From an uncultured SAR116 cluster alpha proteobacterium (GTDB lineage Bacteria; Pseudomonadota; Alphaproteobacteria; Puniceispirillales; Marisalimonadaceae), in NCBI GenBank assembly GCA_902550555.1, contig CACCZR010000001.1, positions 1 through 64,000 on the forward strand: a stretch of DNA of 64,000 nucleotides. Reading direction: 5' to 3'. The position numbers and the translations under genes are program-made. Positions 43,753 through 53,067 of this stretch are shown piece after piece (position 1 is the first letter of the stretch; every line of letters begins with the position of its first letter). The notes beneath the pieces are model-generated. The model was not told where the DNA came from and did not search any database. It worked only from the letters and a program-made list of their open reading frames with translations.

Positions 43753-44987
43753 TTAAAAATCTTCTTAACTTTTTCCAAAGATAATACTAATCTATCAAAA
43801 TCCTCATATGTAGAATAAGCACCAACCGATGCTCTAGTTGTAGAACTTAAATTAAAATGATCTAAAAGTGGTTGTGCACAATGATGACCCGCTCTCACGG
43901 CCACACCTTCTCTATCAATTATTGTAGCAATGTCATGAGAATGTGCACAGTCCATTGTAAAGGATATTACCCCTGCTTTATTCTTATTTTTTCCAAAAAT
44001 ATTTACACCATCTACTTTTTGGAGTTTATCATATGCGTAAGAAATTAATTTTTGTTCATGATTACCAATATTTTCAATTCCGTATTTATTAATCCAATCA
44101 ATAGCTTTTCCTAATGCAATTGCTTGAACAATAGGAGGGGTTCCAGCTTCAAATTTTAGAGGTGGGTCTGCAAAAGTAGTTTTGTTAATGCTTACTACGT
44201 CAATCATATCACCTCCACATAAAAAAGGAGGCATATTTTCTAGTAATTTATAATTTCCATAGAGAATACCAATTCCAGTTGGTCCATATAATTTATGTCC
44301 AGAAAAACAATAAAAATCACAACCAATATTTTTAACATCAACTGGAAAGTGATTTATTCCCTGGCATCCATCTACTAAAGAAATAGCATTAACAGATTTG
44401 GCTAAATCACAAATTTCTTTAATTGGAAATATTGTCCCTAAAACATTTGAAACGTGAGGAAAAGTTATGACTTTAGTTTTATCTGATATAAGTGATTTAA
44501 TGATATTAATATCAAAATCTTTATCAGGATCAAAATAAGCAACCTTTATGTTAGCTTTTTTTATTCCTGCAATATATTGCCAAGGTACAAAATTAGCATG
44601 ATGCTCTGCGATTGTTAAAATTATTTCATCATTAGGACTTAGATTTTCCATCCCCCAACTATAAGCAACTAGGTTTATTGATGCAGTTGCACCTGACGTA
44701 AAGATAATCTCTTTTTCATCTGCATTAATAAATTTTGCAACTTTTTGTCTGGCTTTTTCATAACTTTCTGTGGCTTTTTCTGATAAAAAATGTAATCCCC
44801 TGTGTACATTCGAATATTCCTTAGAGTAGTTATTATTAATTACATCAATAACATCTTTTGGCTTTTGCATTGATGCTGCTGAATCTAAATATACTAACGA
44901 TTTATCCCAAACTTTTTGCTTTAATGCTGGAAATTCATTAATAATTTTTTGTGTATCAAAATTCTTATGCATATCATTCATATTCAT
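43749..44987 (-). CDS. sufS: Cysteine desulfurase SufS
   Basis: A 412-residue PLP enzyme that removes sulfur from cysteine for Fe-S clusters. N-terminal LDSAASMQKP, EHHANFVPWQ, PLP-Asp in SLVDGCQG, Schiff-base Lys in CFSGHKLYGPTGIGILYG and sulfur-carrying Cys370 in RAGHHCAQPL. The H-H-C context marks the group II (SufS) desulfurases. No sufE or sufU is encoded next to it. Overlaps sufD by 14 nt. Confidence 0.97.
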   Translation of the reverse strand: MNMNDMHKNFDTQKIINEFPALKQKVWDKSLVYLDSAASMQKPKDVIDVINNNYSKEYSNVHRGLHFLSEKATESYEKARQKVAKFINADEKEIIFTSGATASINLVAYSWGMENLSPNDEIILTIAEHHANFVPWQYIAGIKKANIKVAYFDPDKDFDINIIKSLISDKTKVITFPHVSNVLGTIFPIKEICDLAKSVNAISLVDGCQGINHFPVDVKNIGCDFYCFSGHKLYGPTGIGILYGNYKLLENMPPFLCGGDMIDVVSINKTTFADPPLKFEAGTPPIVQAIALGKAIDWINKYGIENIGNHEQKLISYAYDKLQKVDGVNIFGKNKNKAGVISFTMDCAHSHDIATIIDREGVAVRAGHHCAQPLLDHFNLSSTTRASVGAYSTYEDFDRLVLSLEKVKKIFK

Positions 44988-46236
44988 TGGCTAATAATTT
45001 ATTAATTTTACTTTTAGTTTCATTATAAATTATGTCATGAAATTTATCACTAATTGATAAAGAAATCATCTCATTTAAAAATGCGTCTACAAGGATAACT
45101 TTAGCTTTTTGTTTTGATATACCCCTACTTGAAAGATAAAAAATTTGATCTTCATCTAATTCGCCAACTGTTGCCCCATGTCCACATATCACGTCATCTG
45201 CATAAATTTCAAGTTCAGGCTTAGAATTAGATACGGCTTTATCTGATAACATGATAGCCCTACTCATTTGTTTAGCTTCAGTTTTCTGTGCAAGTTTTTC
45301 AACTCTGACTTTACCTTGAAAGACTGCAGTTGATTCTTCTCCTAGTACACCTTTAACAATTTGAGAGGATTTGCAATTAGGTACATTATGATAAATACAT
45401 GAAGTTAAATCATGATGCTGATTTCCCGATGATAAATAAATGCCATTAATATCTGCTTTTGAGTTTTCCCCTTCTAACAAAGTATGCATTTCCGATCTAG
45501 TGAATTCACCACCTTTAATAAGTGCAAAACTTCTTAAATTAGCTTCTTCCTTTATTACAGAAAGTGTCAATGATAGATTATATGAACTTATTTTATCATC
45601 ATATATTTTAATAATTTCTAAATTTGAGTTTTCTGATAAATTTATAATTTCAAAAGGAGTTAATAATCCGGCATGGGTTGAGTAATGTTGAAAAACTTGA
45701 ACATCTGCATTTTTTTCTAAATCAATATAAATAAATGGATGTATTGAAGTGTTTTCACTTCCTCCTAGATTAAAAATTTCAATTGGTTTATAAAACTTTA
45801 TATCATTTTTAAATTTAATTTTAAAAAACTTCTGAGAACATGAAAGGGTAGAATTTAATGTTGGGTGATTTTTTACAGATAAGTTGTCAAACTTATTAAT
45901 TATCTCTTTAAAATCTTCTATTTGAACTTCTTCAATTACAATTTCTGAAAATAATTTATCTGATAATTTTTTTTCAAATTTTCCATTAACAAAAACCAAA
46001 GATATAGAATCTTTTATTAATTTATTAATATTGAAATCTTGTTGATTTCCCCAACTTAGTGGTAAAATATTTTTTCTAGCTAACTTACCTAATCGGCTAA
46101 ATTTCCAAGCTTCATCTCTTGGAGAAGGCCAAGACTTTAAACTCAAATAAGGTTGTCTTTGAGGTTGATTTGGATAAACTTTATCAACAAATTTTTCTAA
46201 ATTTGAAAAGAATTGGTCATTTCTAGCTTTTTTCAT
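44974..46236 (-). CDS. sufD: SufD, Fe-S scaffold subunit
   Basis: A 420-residue parallel beta-helix subunit of the SufBC2D scaffold. It has YPNQPQRQPYLSLKSWPSPRDEAWKFSRL at the start (read in pieces: LSLKSWPSPRDEAWKF), the repeats VFQGKVRVEKLAQKTEAKQM and the conserved CGHGATVGELDEDQIFYL near the end, with Cys and His used in cluster assembly. Overlaps sufC by 14 nt. It lacks some SufB-specific cysteines, as expected. Confidence 0.95.
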   Translation of the reverse strand: MKKARNDQFFSNLEKFVDKVYPNQPQRQPYLSLKSWPSPRDEAWKFSRLGKLARKNILPLSWGNQQDFNINKLIKDSISLVFVNGKFEKKLSDKLFSEIVIEEVQIEDFKEIINKFDNLSVKNHPTLNSTLSCSQKFFKIKFKNDIKFYKPIEIFNLGGSENTSIHPFIYIDLEKNADVQVFQHYSTHAGLLTPFEIINLSENSNLEIIKIYDDKISSYNLSLTLSVIKEEANLRSFALIKGGEFTRSEMHTLLEGENSKADINGIYLSSGNQHHDLTSCIYHNVPNCKSSQIVKGVLGEESTAVFQGKVRVEKLAQKTEAKQMSRAIMLSDKAVSNSKPELEIYADDVICGHGATVGELDEDQIFYLSSRGISKQKAKVILVDAFLNEMISLSISDKFHDIIYNETKSKINKLLANEYE

Positions 46237-46978
46237 TCAAAATCTCAGAATAACCATTTTTTTCTACGTACAAAGCTAGGTCTGCATCTCCAGATTTAAT
46301 AATTTTACCGTCTGACATAATATGGACAATGTCTGGTTTTATATAATCCAATAATCTTTGATAATGAGTGATTACAACTACAGCATTATTTTTATCTTTT
46401 AAGTTATTAACACCTTCAGAAACAATTTTTAGTGCGTCTACGTCTAAACCAGAATCAGTCTCATCTAGCACAGATATTTTTGGGTTTAAAAGAGCCATCT
46501 GAAGTATTTCAAATCTTTTTTTCTCTCCACCAGAAAAGCCAAAATTGACATATCTTTTTAACATTTCATCTTTAATACTAAGATTTTCAGCAACTTTTCT
46601 TAAATGCTTTATAAAATCAAGATGTGATAATTCATTTTCACCTAAATATTTTTTTCTAGAGTTAAAAATTTCTCTTAAAAAATTTGTGCTTGATACACCA
46701 GGTAGTTCTACTGGATATTGGAAAGCTAAAAACAACCCTAAGTTTGATCTTTCATCAGGTGAAAGTGGAGTAAGATCAGTATTATCAAATGTAATGCTTC
46801 CATTATCTAATTCATAGCCATCTCTTCCAGCTAGCATATATGACAGCGTACTTTTTCCAGATCCGTTTGGACCCATAATCGCATGAGTTTCTCCCTCATT
46901 TACGTTTAATGATAATCCTTTTAAAATCTTTTTATTATTAATGCTTAATTCAGCATTTTTAATCTCAAGTATAGGCAT
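46223..46978 (-). CDS. sufC: SufC, ATPase of the SUF Fe-S scaffold
   Basis: A 251-residue ABC-type ATPase that powers SufBC2D. Walker A is GPNGSGKSTLSYMLAG, signature FSGGEKKRFEILQMALL, Walker B ISVLDETDSGLDVDAL, and the H-loop VVITHYQRLLDYIKPD is the SufC form. GRDGYELDNGSITF follows Walker A. No membrane domain, as expected. Lies between sufB and sufD. Confidence 0.97.
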   Translation of the reverse strand: MPILEIKNAELSINNKKILKGLSLNVNEGETHAIMGPNGSGKSTLSYMLAGRDGYELDNGSITFDNTDLTPLSPDERSNLGLFLAFQYPVELPGVSSTNFLREIFNSRKKYLGENELSHLDFIKHLRKVAENLSIKDEMLKRYVNFGFSGGEKKRFEILQMALLNPKISVLDETDSGLDVDALKIVSEGVNNLKDKNNAVVVITHYQRLLDYIKPDIVHIMSDGKIIKSGDADLALYVEKNGYSEILNEKS

Positions 46979-46984
46979 AAGGCT

Positions 46985-48436
46985 TTACCCTACTGAACCT
47001 TCTAGACTAATACCTATTAATTTCTGAGCCTCAACAGCAAATTCCATAGGAAGTTCTTTCATGACTTCTTTACAAAATCCGTTAACAATCATAGAAGTTG
47101 CTTGTTCGGCATCTAGCCCCCTTTGCATACAATAAAACAGTTGGTCTTCTGATATTTTTGAAGTAGTTGCCTCATGCTCAACCTTAGCATTTGATACATA
47201 TTGATTAATATAAGGTACTGTATGTGCTGAACAGGTGTCACCAATGAGTAAAGAATCGCACTGAGTAAAATTGCGTGCATTGTAAGCACCTTTTTGTATT
47301 TGAACTTGTCCTCTGTATGTATTTTGTGACTTTCCTGCTGAAATACCTTTTGAAATAATTGTAGATTTTGTGTTTTTACCAATGTGTATCATTTTAGTAC
47401 CAGTATCCGCCTGTTGAGCATTATTAGTAATTGCTACTGAATAAAATTCTCCAATTGAATTATCCCCCATAAGAATGCAAGATGGGTACTTCCACGTAAT
47501 TGAAGAGCCTGTTTCAACTTGTGTCCAAGATATCTTAGAATTTTTACCTAAACATTTACCTCTTTTAGTAACAAAATTATATATTCCACCTTTACCTTGT
47601 TCATCTCCTGGGTACCAATTTTGTACAGTTGAGTACTTTATCTGTGATTTGTTCATAGCAACTAGTTCTACCACAGCAGCATGCAATTGATTTTCATCTC
47701 TTTGTGGAGCTGTACACCCTTCCAAATAAGAGACATAACCTTCATCTTCAACAACTATTAATGTTCTTTCAAATTGACCAGTATTTTTTTCATTAATCCT
47801 AAAATAAGTAGATAATTCCATAGGACATTTAACTCCTTTTGGAATATATACAAATGAACCATCAGTAAAAACTGCAGAATTAAGTGCTGTGTAATAATTA
47901 TCTGTTACTGGTACTACAGAACCAATATATTTCTTTACCAAATCTGGATGATTTTTTATTGCTTCGGAAATTGGACAAAAAATCACTCCAACTTCTGAAA
48001 GTTTTTCTCTAAAAGTTGTAGCCACAGAAACAGAATCAAAAACAGCGTCAACCGCAACACCAGCTAACATTTTTTGTTCATTTAGAGGAATTCCTAATTT
48101 TTCGTATGTTTTTAATAATTCAGGATCAACTTCATCTAAACTATTTAACTTCTTTTTGGCTTTTGGAGCAGCATAGTAATAAATATCTTGAAAATCTATA
48201 TCTGGAAAAGAAACTTTTGCCCAATTAGGTTTTTCCATACTTTTCCATTTTTTAAAAGCATCTAATCTCCAATCTAACATCCATTTTGGTTCGTCTTTTT
48301 TTTGAGAAATAAATCTTATAATCTCTTCATTTAGTCCTTTTGGAGCCTTATCAACTTCAATCTTAGTGGAAAATCCGTATTTATATTTATCTGTAGTTGA
48401 TTTTACTTGGTTAATAGTTTCAGTTGTTGCTACCAC
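46985..48436 (-). CDS. sufB: SufB, Fe-S scaffold core subunit
   Basis: A 483-residue core of SufBC2D where clusters are built. It has [61 protein letters not shown] and [18 protein letters not shown], with the essential Cys and Glu/His of the scaffold. The start is GTG at 48436, with AAGG about 9 nt upstream. First gene of the seven-gene operon; upstream I see no iscR/rrf2 regulator, which in many alphaproteobacteria leads the cluster. Confidence 0.97.
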   Translation of the reverse strand: MVATTETINQVKSTTDKYKYGFSTKIEVDKAPKGLNEEIIRFISQKKDEPKWMLDWRLDAFKKWKSMEKPNWAKVSFPDIDFQDIYYYAAPKAKKKLNSLDEVDPELLKTYEKLGIPLNEQKMLAGVAVDAVFDSVSVATTFREKLSEVGVIFCPISEAIKNHPDLVKKYIGSVVPVTDNYYTALNSAVFTDGSFVYIPKGVKCPMELSTYFRINEKNTGQFERTLIVVEDEGYVSYLEGCTAPQRDENQLHAAVVELVAMNKSQIKYSTVQNWYPGDEQGKGGIYNFVTKRGKCLGKNSKISWTQVETGSSITWKYPSCILMGDNSIGEFYSVAITNNAQQADTGTKMIHIGKNTKSTIISKGISAGKSQNTYRGQVQIQKGAYNARNFTQCDSLLIGDTCSAHTVPYINQYVSNAKVEHEATTSKISEDQLFYCMQRGLDAEQATSMIVNGFCKEVMKELPMEFAVEAQKLIGISLEGSVG

Positions 48437-48527
48437 TCTAATATACCTTATTTGAAAATATTAATGATTTTAGATTACTATATATATAATATTGTATAAC
48501 ATTAATTAAAGAACAATTAATAAATAA

Positions 48528-48872
48528 TTAATTCCTAACCTGAGGCTTTAATAAATATTTACCTTTTTGAATCCCACTAAACATTTGTTCAAGATCAGGA
48601 TGATCAACTGGACCATTATCACTATCCATAATAATATTTTGTTGAGAAACATACGCAGAATAAAATGTTTCAGAATTTTCAGCCATTAAATGATAAAATG
48701 GTTGTTTCTTTGAAGGTCTTAAATCTGCTGGAATTGATTGATACCACTCTTCTGTATTTGAAAACTCTGGGTCAACATCTACAATAACACCTCTAAATGG
48801 ATATATTCTATGTTTAACAATATCACCAATGTTAAACATTGGATTTTTCGAAACTTTTTTTTTATCACTCAT
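48528..48872 (-). CDS. hspQ: Heat shock protein HspQ
   Basis: A short beta-rich protein (about 114 residues) of the HspQ family, which in enterobacteria binds hemimethylated DNA and enhances Lon. It has FNIGDIVKHRIYPFRGVIVDVDPEF, read as IGDIVKHRIYPFRG, then LRPSKKQPFYHLMAE and TFYSAYVSQQNI. I chose ATG 48872 because AGGTG lies 6 nt upstream; ATG 48878 and GTG 48881 fall in that site. Its ribosome-binding site directly follows five copies of a 7-bp repeat. The first 13 residues are a variable Lys-rich lead-in. Confidence 0.92.
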   Translation of the reverse strand: MSDKKKVSKNPMFNIGDIVKHRIYPFRGVIVDVDPEFSNTEEWYQSIPADLRPSKKQPFYHLMAENSETFYSAYVSQQNIIMDSDNGPVDHPDLEQMFSGIQKGKYLLKPQVRN

Positions 48873-48883
48873 ACCCATCACCT

Positions 48884-48918
48884 AATATCAAATATCAAAT
48901 ATCAAATATCAAATATCA
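48884..48918. repeat. Heptanucleotide tandem repeat (AATATCA) x5 in the hspQ leader
   Basis: Five exact copies of AATATCA (plus strand; TGATATT on the hspQ strand) run from 48884 to 48918 with no interruption. The array ends within a few nucleotides of the hspQ Shine-Dalgarno sequence. Exact repeats of 7 bp can slip during replication and change the leader length. Confidence 0.9.
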
Positions 48919-48956
48919 AAAGGAAATATTTTAATATTATTAAATTAAAGAAAATA

Positions 48957-49142
48957 TTAATTTTTTGTTTTGATTTTTAATATCTGTTTCCCATTATACA
49001 TACCTGTTTTTAAATCAATGTGATGAGGACGATGTAACTCACCAGTATCCTTATTTTCAACATATGCATCATTATCAATAGCATCGTGAGATCTTCTCAT
49101 TCCACGTCTTGACTTAGTTATTTTACTTTTAGGAACAGCCAT
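48957..49142 (-). CDS. rpmF: Ribosomal protein bL32
   Basis: A 61-residue 50S protein. The family start [20 protein letters not shown] is complete; the C-terminal part [21 protein letters not shown] is the alphaproteobacterial His-containing form without the CxxC zinc cysteines. AGAGAG precedes the ATG. It lies just downstream of tRNA-Ala on the same strand, so both may share a transcript. Confidence 0.97.
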   Translation of the reverse strand: MAVPKSKITKSRRGMRRSHDAIDNDAYVENKDTGELHRPHHIDLKTGMYNGKQILKIKTKN

Positions 49143-49169
49143 TTTTTTCTCTCTACAAATTATATTTAA

Positions 49170-49245
49170 TGGTGGAGCTGGACGGGATCGAACCGACGAC
49201 CTGATGCTTGCAAAGCACCCGCTCTCCCAACTGAGCTACAGCCCC
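49170..49245 (-). tRNA. tRNA-Ala (TGC)
   Basis: Minus-strand 76-nt tRNA with acceptor GGGGCTG / CAGCTCC containing the G3:U70 alanine identity pair, discriminator A, encoded CCA, anticodon loop TTTGCAA (anticodon TGC) and T arm GTCGGTTCGATCCCGTC. Confidence 0.97.
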
Positions 49246-49334
49246 ATTATTATATATTTGTGATATAACTAACTTAGATTTACGTCAAGTAATTTATCAT
49301 ATATATTATGACCAAATATTGAGATATTGCTTAA

Positions 49335-50327
49335 ATGATATTTAAAACTGTTCAAATAAATAAATGTGTTGGTTACATATTACCAGAAAATATTTTTGTT
49401 ATTGAAAATGGAAAAAAAGTTAAGCTTTCTAAAGGAACTAAAATTAACCAACAAATTAAAAATATTCTTGTAAGTAATGGTTTTAAACAGATTAGTGGTT
49501 TTTTACTTAGTGAAAATGATTTTGATGAAAATAAAGCATCAGATCTAATAGCTAGAAGTATATGTACAAATAAATTGAATAATTTAAATTATAAAAATCT
49601 CAATACTGGAAGAAGTAATATTTACAGTACTAAATCAGGATTATTTATTTATAACGCAAACAATTTAATAAAATTGAATGATAATTCAAAAATTGCCATA
49701 AGTGCAATAAGACCATTTTCTAAAGTTGAACAAAACCAAGAACTGATTACAGCCAAAGTAATACCTTATGGAATTGATAAAAAACTCTTACAAAAAAATA
49801 GTTTAAGACTAAAAGACACTTTTAGAGTGGCACCTTTCCAAAAGAAAAGTATTACTTTAATTCAAACATTTGATAATAAAATTAATGAAAAACTCATAAT
49901 TAAGTCTAGAAATGTTACTCAAAAAAGATTGGAATTATGCGGTATAAAAAAAATCGATGAGATTATAATTCCTCATAAAGAAAATATTTTATGTAATAAA
50001 ATACAAATTTGCATAAATCGAAATGTTGATATTATTTTAATTATTGGTCCACACGCTATAACGCATATTAAAGATGTAATCCCAAATGCCATTTCAAAAA
50101 GTGGAGCAAAAATAATCAGATTTGGAATTCCTGTTGAACCAGGAAATTTATTGTTATTATCTAAATTTAAATCCTCTAATAAAGATATTTATATTATTGG
50201 TATGCCAAGTTGTGCAAAATCTCCAAAAGAAAATGGTTTGGACTGGGTATTGTGGCGTATTCTAAGTAATATTAATTTTAAAAACTCTAATCTCAATGAA
50301 TTATCAGTTGGTGGTTTGATAAAATAG
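49335..50327 (+). CDS. Molybdopterin-binding (MoCF/Mog-like) protein without the usual transferase half
   Basis: A 330-residue protein whose C-terminal half resembles the molybdopterin-binding MoCF domain: IIGPHAITHIKDVIPNAI, RFGIPVEPGNLLLLSKF and IIGMPSCAKSPKENGLDW, which parallel the GxSMxP/PGKP region and the conserved MP-S-AKSP segment. In many alphaproteobacteria such a domain leads a longer protein that continues into a MocA-type nucleotidyltransferase; here the gene stops at that point. There is no visible molybdenum-cofactor gene nearby. The N-terminal third contains a MoeA-like KLSKGTKI segment. It could be a small molecule sensor or a cofactor-insertion helper; the family call is moderate. 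Confidence 0.65.
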   Translation: MIFKTVQINKCVGYILPENIFVIENGKKVKLSKGTKINQQIKNILVSNGFKQISGFLLSENDFDENKASDLIARSICTNKLNNLNYKNLNTGRSNIYSTKSGLFIYNANNLIKLNDNSKIAISAIRPFSKVEQNQELITAKVIPYGIDKKLLQKNSLRLKDTFRVAPFQKKSITLIQTFDNKINEKLIIKSRNVTQKRLELCGIKKIDEIIIPHKENILCNKIQICINRNVDIILIIGPHAITHIKDVIPNAISKSGAKIIRFGIPVEPGNLLLLSKFKSSNKDIYIIGMPSCAKSPKENGLDWVLWRILSNINFKNSNLNELSVGGLIK

Positions 50328-50334
50328 AAATTAT

Positions 50335-51309
50335 CTAATTCTTAGGACCTAAATGTTTTAAATTCTTAACTTTTGATAACTTGATTTGCTTTTCTCTTTC
50401 ATTAAATCTCTTTTTTTGTTTAATTGTGGTTTGTTCATAACAATATTTACAACTTTGACCTTTTACATAATGTTTGTTTTTTTTATTTTCCTTACTCAAG
50501 GGCATTCTACAAGCATAACACATATCATATTCGCCCTTTTCCAGAGAAGCATTTAAAGAAACACGATAATCAAAAACAAAGCATTCACCCTTCCATTCAT
50601 TTTCATCAGATTTAACATTTTCTAGATACTTTAAAATTCCTCCATCCAAATGAAAAACATTTTCAAACCCAAGTTGTTTCAAGTATGATGTCGATTTTTC
50701 ACAACGAATACCACCTGTACAGAACATTCCAATTTTTGATTTTTTTGAAACTTTTTTATTAATTAAATTTTTTTGAACCCAATTTGGAAAATTTCTAAAA
50801 GATTTAATTTTAGGGTTAATACTGTTTTTGAAAGTTCCAATGGATACTTCATAATCATTTCTAGTATCTATTATCATTCTATCACTCTCATTTAAAAGTT
50901 CATTCCATTCTTTTACATTTAGATATTTTCCAACTTTATGAGATGGACTTACTTCAGGTATACCAATTGTAACTATTTCTTTTTTGAGTCTTACTTTCAT
51001 TCTCAAAAAAGGATTTTTATTACTAGAAGAAAATTTTGGAGTAATGTCCTTAAATTGACTAAATTTATCCATATATGAAAAAAAATTTTTTAGATCACTT
51101 TCTGAACCAGCAATAGTTCCATTAATCCCCTCATTTGCTAATAATATTGTGCCTTTTATATTTGTTTTACTTAAAGATCTATCAAATTTAATTTTTAATT
51201 CTTGATAATTTTCTAATACTAAAAATTTGTAAAAAGTTGAAATGATGTATTTATCTAGTGTAGAGTTATTTGTATTTAGATAATTTTGTAAATTTTGATT
51301 TAATGACAT
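50335..51309 (-). CDS. trhO: tRNA uridine-34 hydroxylase (rhodanese family)
   Basis: A 324-residue UPF0176/YceA-type protein that adds the hydroxyl of 5-hydroxyuridine at tRNA position 34. It has an N-terminal acylphosphatase-like part (KGTILLANEGINGTIAGS), a rhodanese domain with the Cys in GMFCTGGIRCEKSTSYL, and HLDGGILKYLE. A C-terminal Cys-rich zinc-like part has CYACRMPLSKEN and CKYCYEQTT. Length matches the family. Together with queA/tgt/queG it adds a second wobble-base modification to the window. Confidence 0.92.
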   Translation of the reverse strand: MSLNQNLQNYLNTNNSTLDKYIISTFYKFLVLENYQELKIKFDRSLSKTNIKGTILLANEGINGTIAGSESDLKNFFSYMDKFSQFKDITPKFSSSNKNPFLRMKVRLKKEIVTIGIPEVSPSHKVGKYLNVKEWNELLNESDRMIIDTRNDYEVSIGTFKNSINPKIKSFRNFPNWVQKNLINKKVSKKSKIGMFCTGGIRCEKSTSYLKQLGFENVFHLDGGILKYLENVKSDENEWKGECFVFDYRVSLNASLEKGEYDMCYACRMPLSKENKKNKHYVKGQSCKYCYEQTTIKQKKRFNEREKQIKLSKVKNLKHLGPKN

Positions 51310-51359
51310 AATCTTTTACTAAACCTTATCATATAACTATTTTTACTTTAGGAGTTAAG

Positions 51360-51791
51360 ATGAATAACATAGATAAAACCACAGCACAAAAAATAATTGA
51401 AAAATCGTTTGAAAAAGGTCGTGAATTAAAACTTAATCCATTAATGGTTGTAGTTTTTGACAACAGAGGCGCTGTAAAAGCATGTGCAGCAGAAGATGGG
51501 ACAAGTCCATTAAGGTTTAGTATTGCTTATGGAAAAGCAAATGGAGCATTTCAGATGGGGATGGGTTCAAGAGCTTTGTTTAATAGAGCAGAACAACAAG
51601 CTTATTTTATCAATGCTGTAAATGCTTTGACAGATGGAAACTTAGTTCCAGTTCCAGGAGGTGTTTTGATCAGAAACAGTAATAAGGATATAATTGGATC
51701 AATAGGAATATCTGGAGATACATCTGATAATGATGAAAGTGCAGCTGTCTATGGTATTGAAAGCGTAAATTTAATTCCAGATATTGGTTAA
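51360..51791 (+). CDS. GlcG/HbpS family haem-binding-type protein
   Basis: A 143-residue single-domain protein of the GlcG/HbpS (DUF336) family: MVVVFDNRGAVKACAAEDG, RFSIAYGKANGAFQMGMGSR, PGGVLIRN and GSIGISGDTSDNDESAA. The Ile-Gly-Ser-Ile-Gly-Ile-Ser-Gly motif is the family signature. Some members bind haem, but here there is no signal peptide, so it is probably cytoplasmic. Its last 20 nt overlap a convergent cytochrome b561 gene, a suggestive but unproved haem link. Confidence 0.85.
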   Translation: MNNIDKTTAQKIIEKSFEKGRELKLNPLMVVVFDNRGAVKACAAEDGTSPLRFSIAYGKANGAFQMGMGSRALFNRAEQQAYFINAVNALTDGNLVPVPGGVLIRNSNKDIIGSIGISGDTSDNDESAAVYGIESVNLIPDIG

Positions 51792-52409
51792 ATAGTAAAA
51801 AATAGATGGCCCACTAAAAATTAAAATTAGAACTAATAACGCATAACCATTTTTTTTTGATGGATAATCTTTTTGTATAAAATTTTTATCCTTAGATTTT
51901 CCATCGATCATTTGATTAATTATTTTTTCTTTTAAAAAAAATTGATAATAACTTACAGCACTTAAATGAAGAATTATTAATAAGTATAAAAAATAATGCA
52001 AAATATTATGAACATTTGTAAAAATTCCAACTAATTGTGGTGCGAATTTTACAAATGGCCCATCATAAAAAATATCATCTGAAGAAAACATGCCAGACAA
52101 AGATGTTAATAAAATTAATACAAAAATTGAAAATATAGATAATGAACCAAGTGGATTATGTCCAAAATATTTTTTCTCTTTATTTCTAAAATAATTGAAT
52201 AAGTAATTCTTATTAAGATTAAAATTTTTAAACTTTGAATAATAGCCACCAAAAAAACCCCAATAAATTCTAAATAAAATTAAAAAAAATAAAGTTATTC
52301 CTGAAATTTCATGAATATAGAAATAAGAAAATTTTCCTGATATTATTGATATAATTATTGTTATGATTAACATTAAATGAAATATTCTAATGTTTAAATC
52401 CCAAATCAT
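51771..52409 (-). CDS. Cytochrome b/b6 (b561-type) membrane protein
   Basis: A 212-residue inner-membrane protein with four to five transmembrane segments and histidines spaced for b-type haem: His11 and His33 in helices 1-2, His134, His138 and His148 in the later helices. FRIYWGFFGGYYSKF is the conserved Arg-Trp-Gly-Gly loop between helices 2 and 3. Such proteins pass electrons from quinol or partner dehydrogenases to periplasmic cytochromes. A single-gene operon, convergent with the GlcG-like gene. Confidence 0.85.
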   Translation of the reverse strand: MIWDLNIRIFHLMLIITIIISIISGKFSYFYIHEISGITLFFLILFRIYWGFFGGYYSKFKNFNLNKNYLFNYFRNKEKKYFGHNPLGSLSIFSIFVLILLTSLSGMFSSDDIFYDGPFVKFAPQLVGIFTNVHNILHYFLYLLIILHLSAVSYYQFFLKEKIINQMIDGKSKDKNFIQKDYPSKKNGYALLVLILIFSGPSIFYYLTNIWN

Positions 52410-52449
52410 AGTTTATTATTAAATAGATTTTGAAATTAATATATTAAAA

Positions 52450-53067
52450 ATGCAAAAAAACTGGTCCCTAAAAATTTTAAATAGTTTTAAAAAACTAAGT
52501 GAATTAGATGACGACTTGAAATATATAATTAACAAATATAACCTCCCAGATTCACGTAAGGAAAGTAATACTTTTGAAACTTTAATGAGAATAATAATTG
52601 GCCAACAAATTTCTCGAAAAGCAGCTGAAAGTATATATCAAAAACTTAAAGAAAAAAAAATCACAACATATAAAAACTTTTTGAACACTGATGACAAATA
52701 TTTAAAAAATCTAGGTTTGTCATTTAGAAAAATTATATACATTAAAGACTTAGCAAAGAATATTTATGAAAAAAAAATCAAATTAAGTGAGTTTAAAAAA
52801 TCATCTTCTGAGGTTGTATATAATTCTCTTATAAAAATTAAAGGTATTGGCAAATGGACAATTAATAATTATCAATTGTTTGTATTAGAAGATTGTGATG
52901 CTTGGCCTGGTGGTGATTTAGCCGTTCAAGAAGCCATTAAAAGTTTAAAAAATTTAGATGTAAGACCTGATGAAAATGAATCAAATAATATAGCAGAAAA
53001 ATGGAGGCCTTTTAGGGGGTCTGCTGCTTTATTGTTATGGCATTACTACAGTAAAAAAAATGATTAA
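52450..53067 (+). CDS. DNA-3-methyladenine glycosylase II-like (AlkA/HhH-GPD)
   Basis: A 205-residue base-excision enzyme of the HhH-GPD family that would remove alkylated purines. The helix-hairpin-helix is IKIKGIGKWTINN (residues 128-140), followed by the catalytic Asp156 in WPGGDLAVQEA; IIIGQQISRKAAESIY is the family's N-terminal helix. It lacks the 4Fe-4S loop of Nth-type enzymes and the AlkA N-terminal extra domain, as in short bacterial forms. It overlaps the next gene by 8 nt. Confidence 0.88.
   Translation: MQKNWSLKILNSFKKLSELDDDLKYIINKYNLPDSRKESNTFETLMRIIIGQQISRKAAESIYQKLKEKKITTYKNFLNTDDKYLKNLGLSFRKIIYIKDLAKNIYEKKIKLSEFKKSSSEVVYNSLIKIKGIGKWTINNYQLFVLEDCDAWPGGDLAVQEAIKSLKNLDVRPDENESNNIAEKWRPFRGSAALLLWHYYSKKND

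Noticed and set aside
47113..47382. 89-residue ORF in another frame of sufB
   Set aside because: Shadow of sufB, which has strong family motifs in its own frame; the same applies to 15522-15815 inside glnA and 9763-10122 inside clpX.
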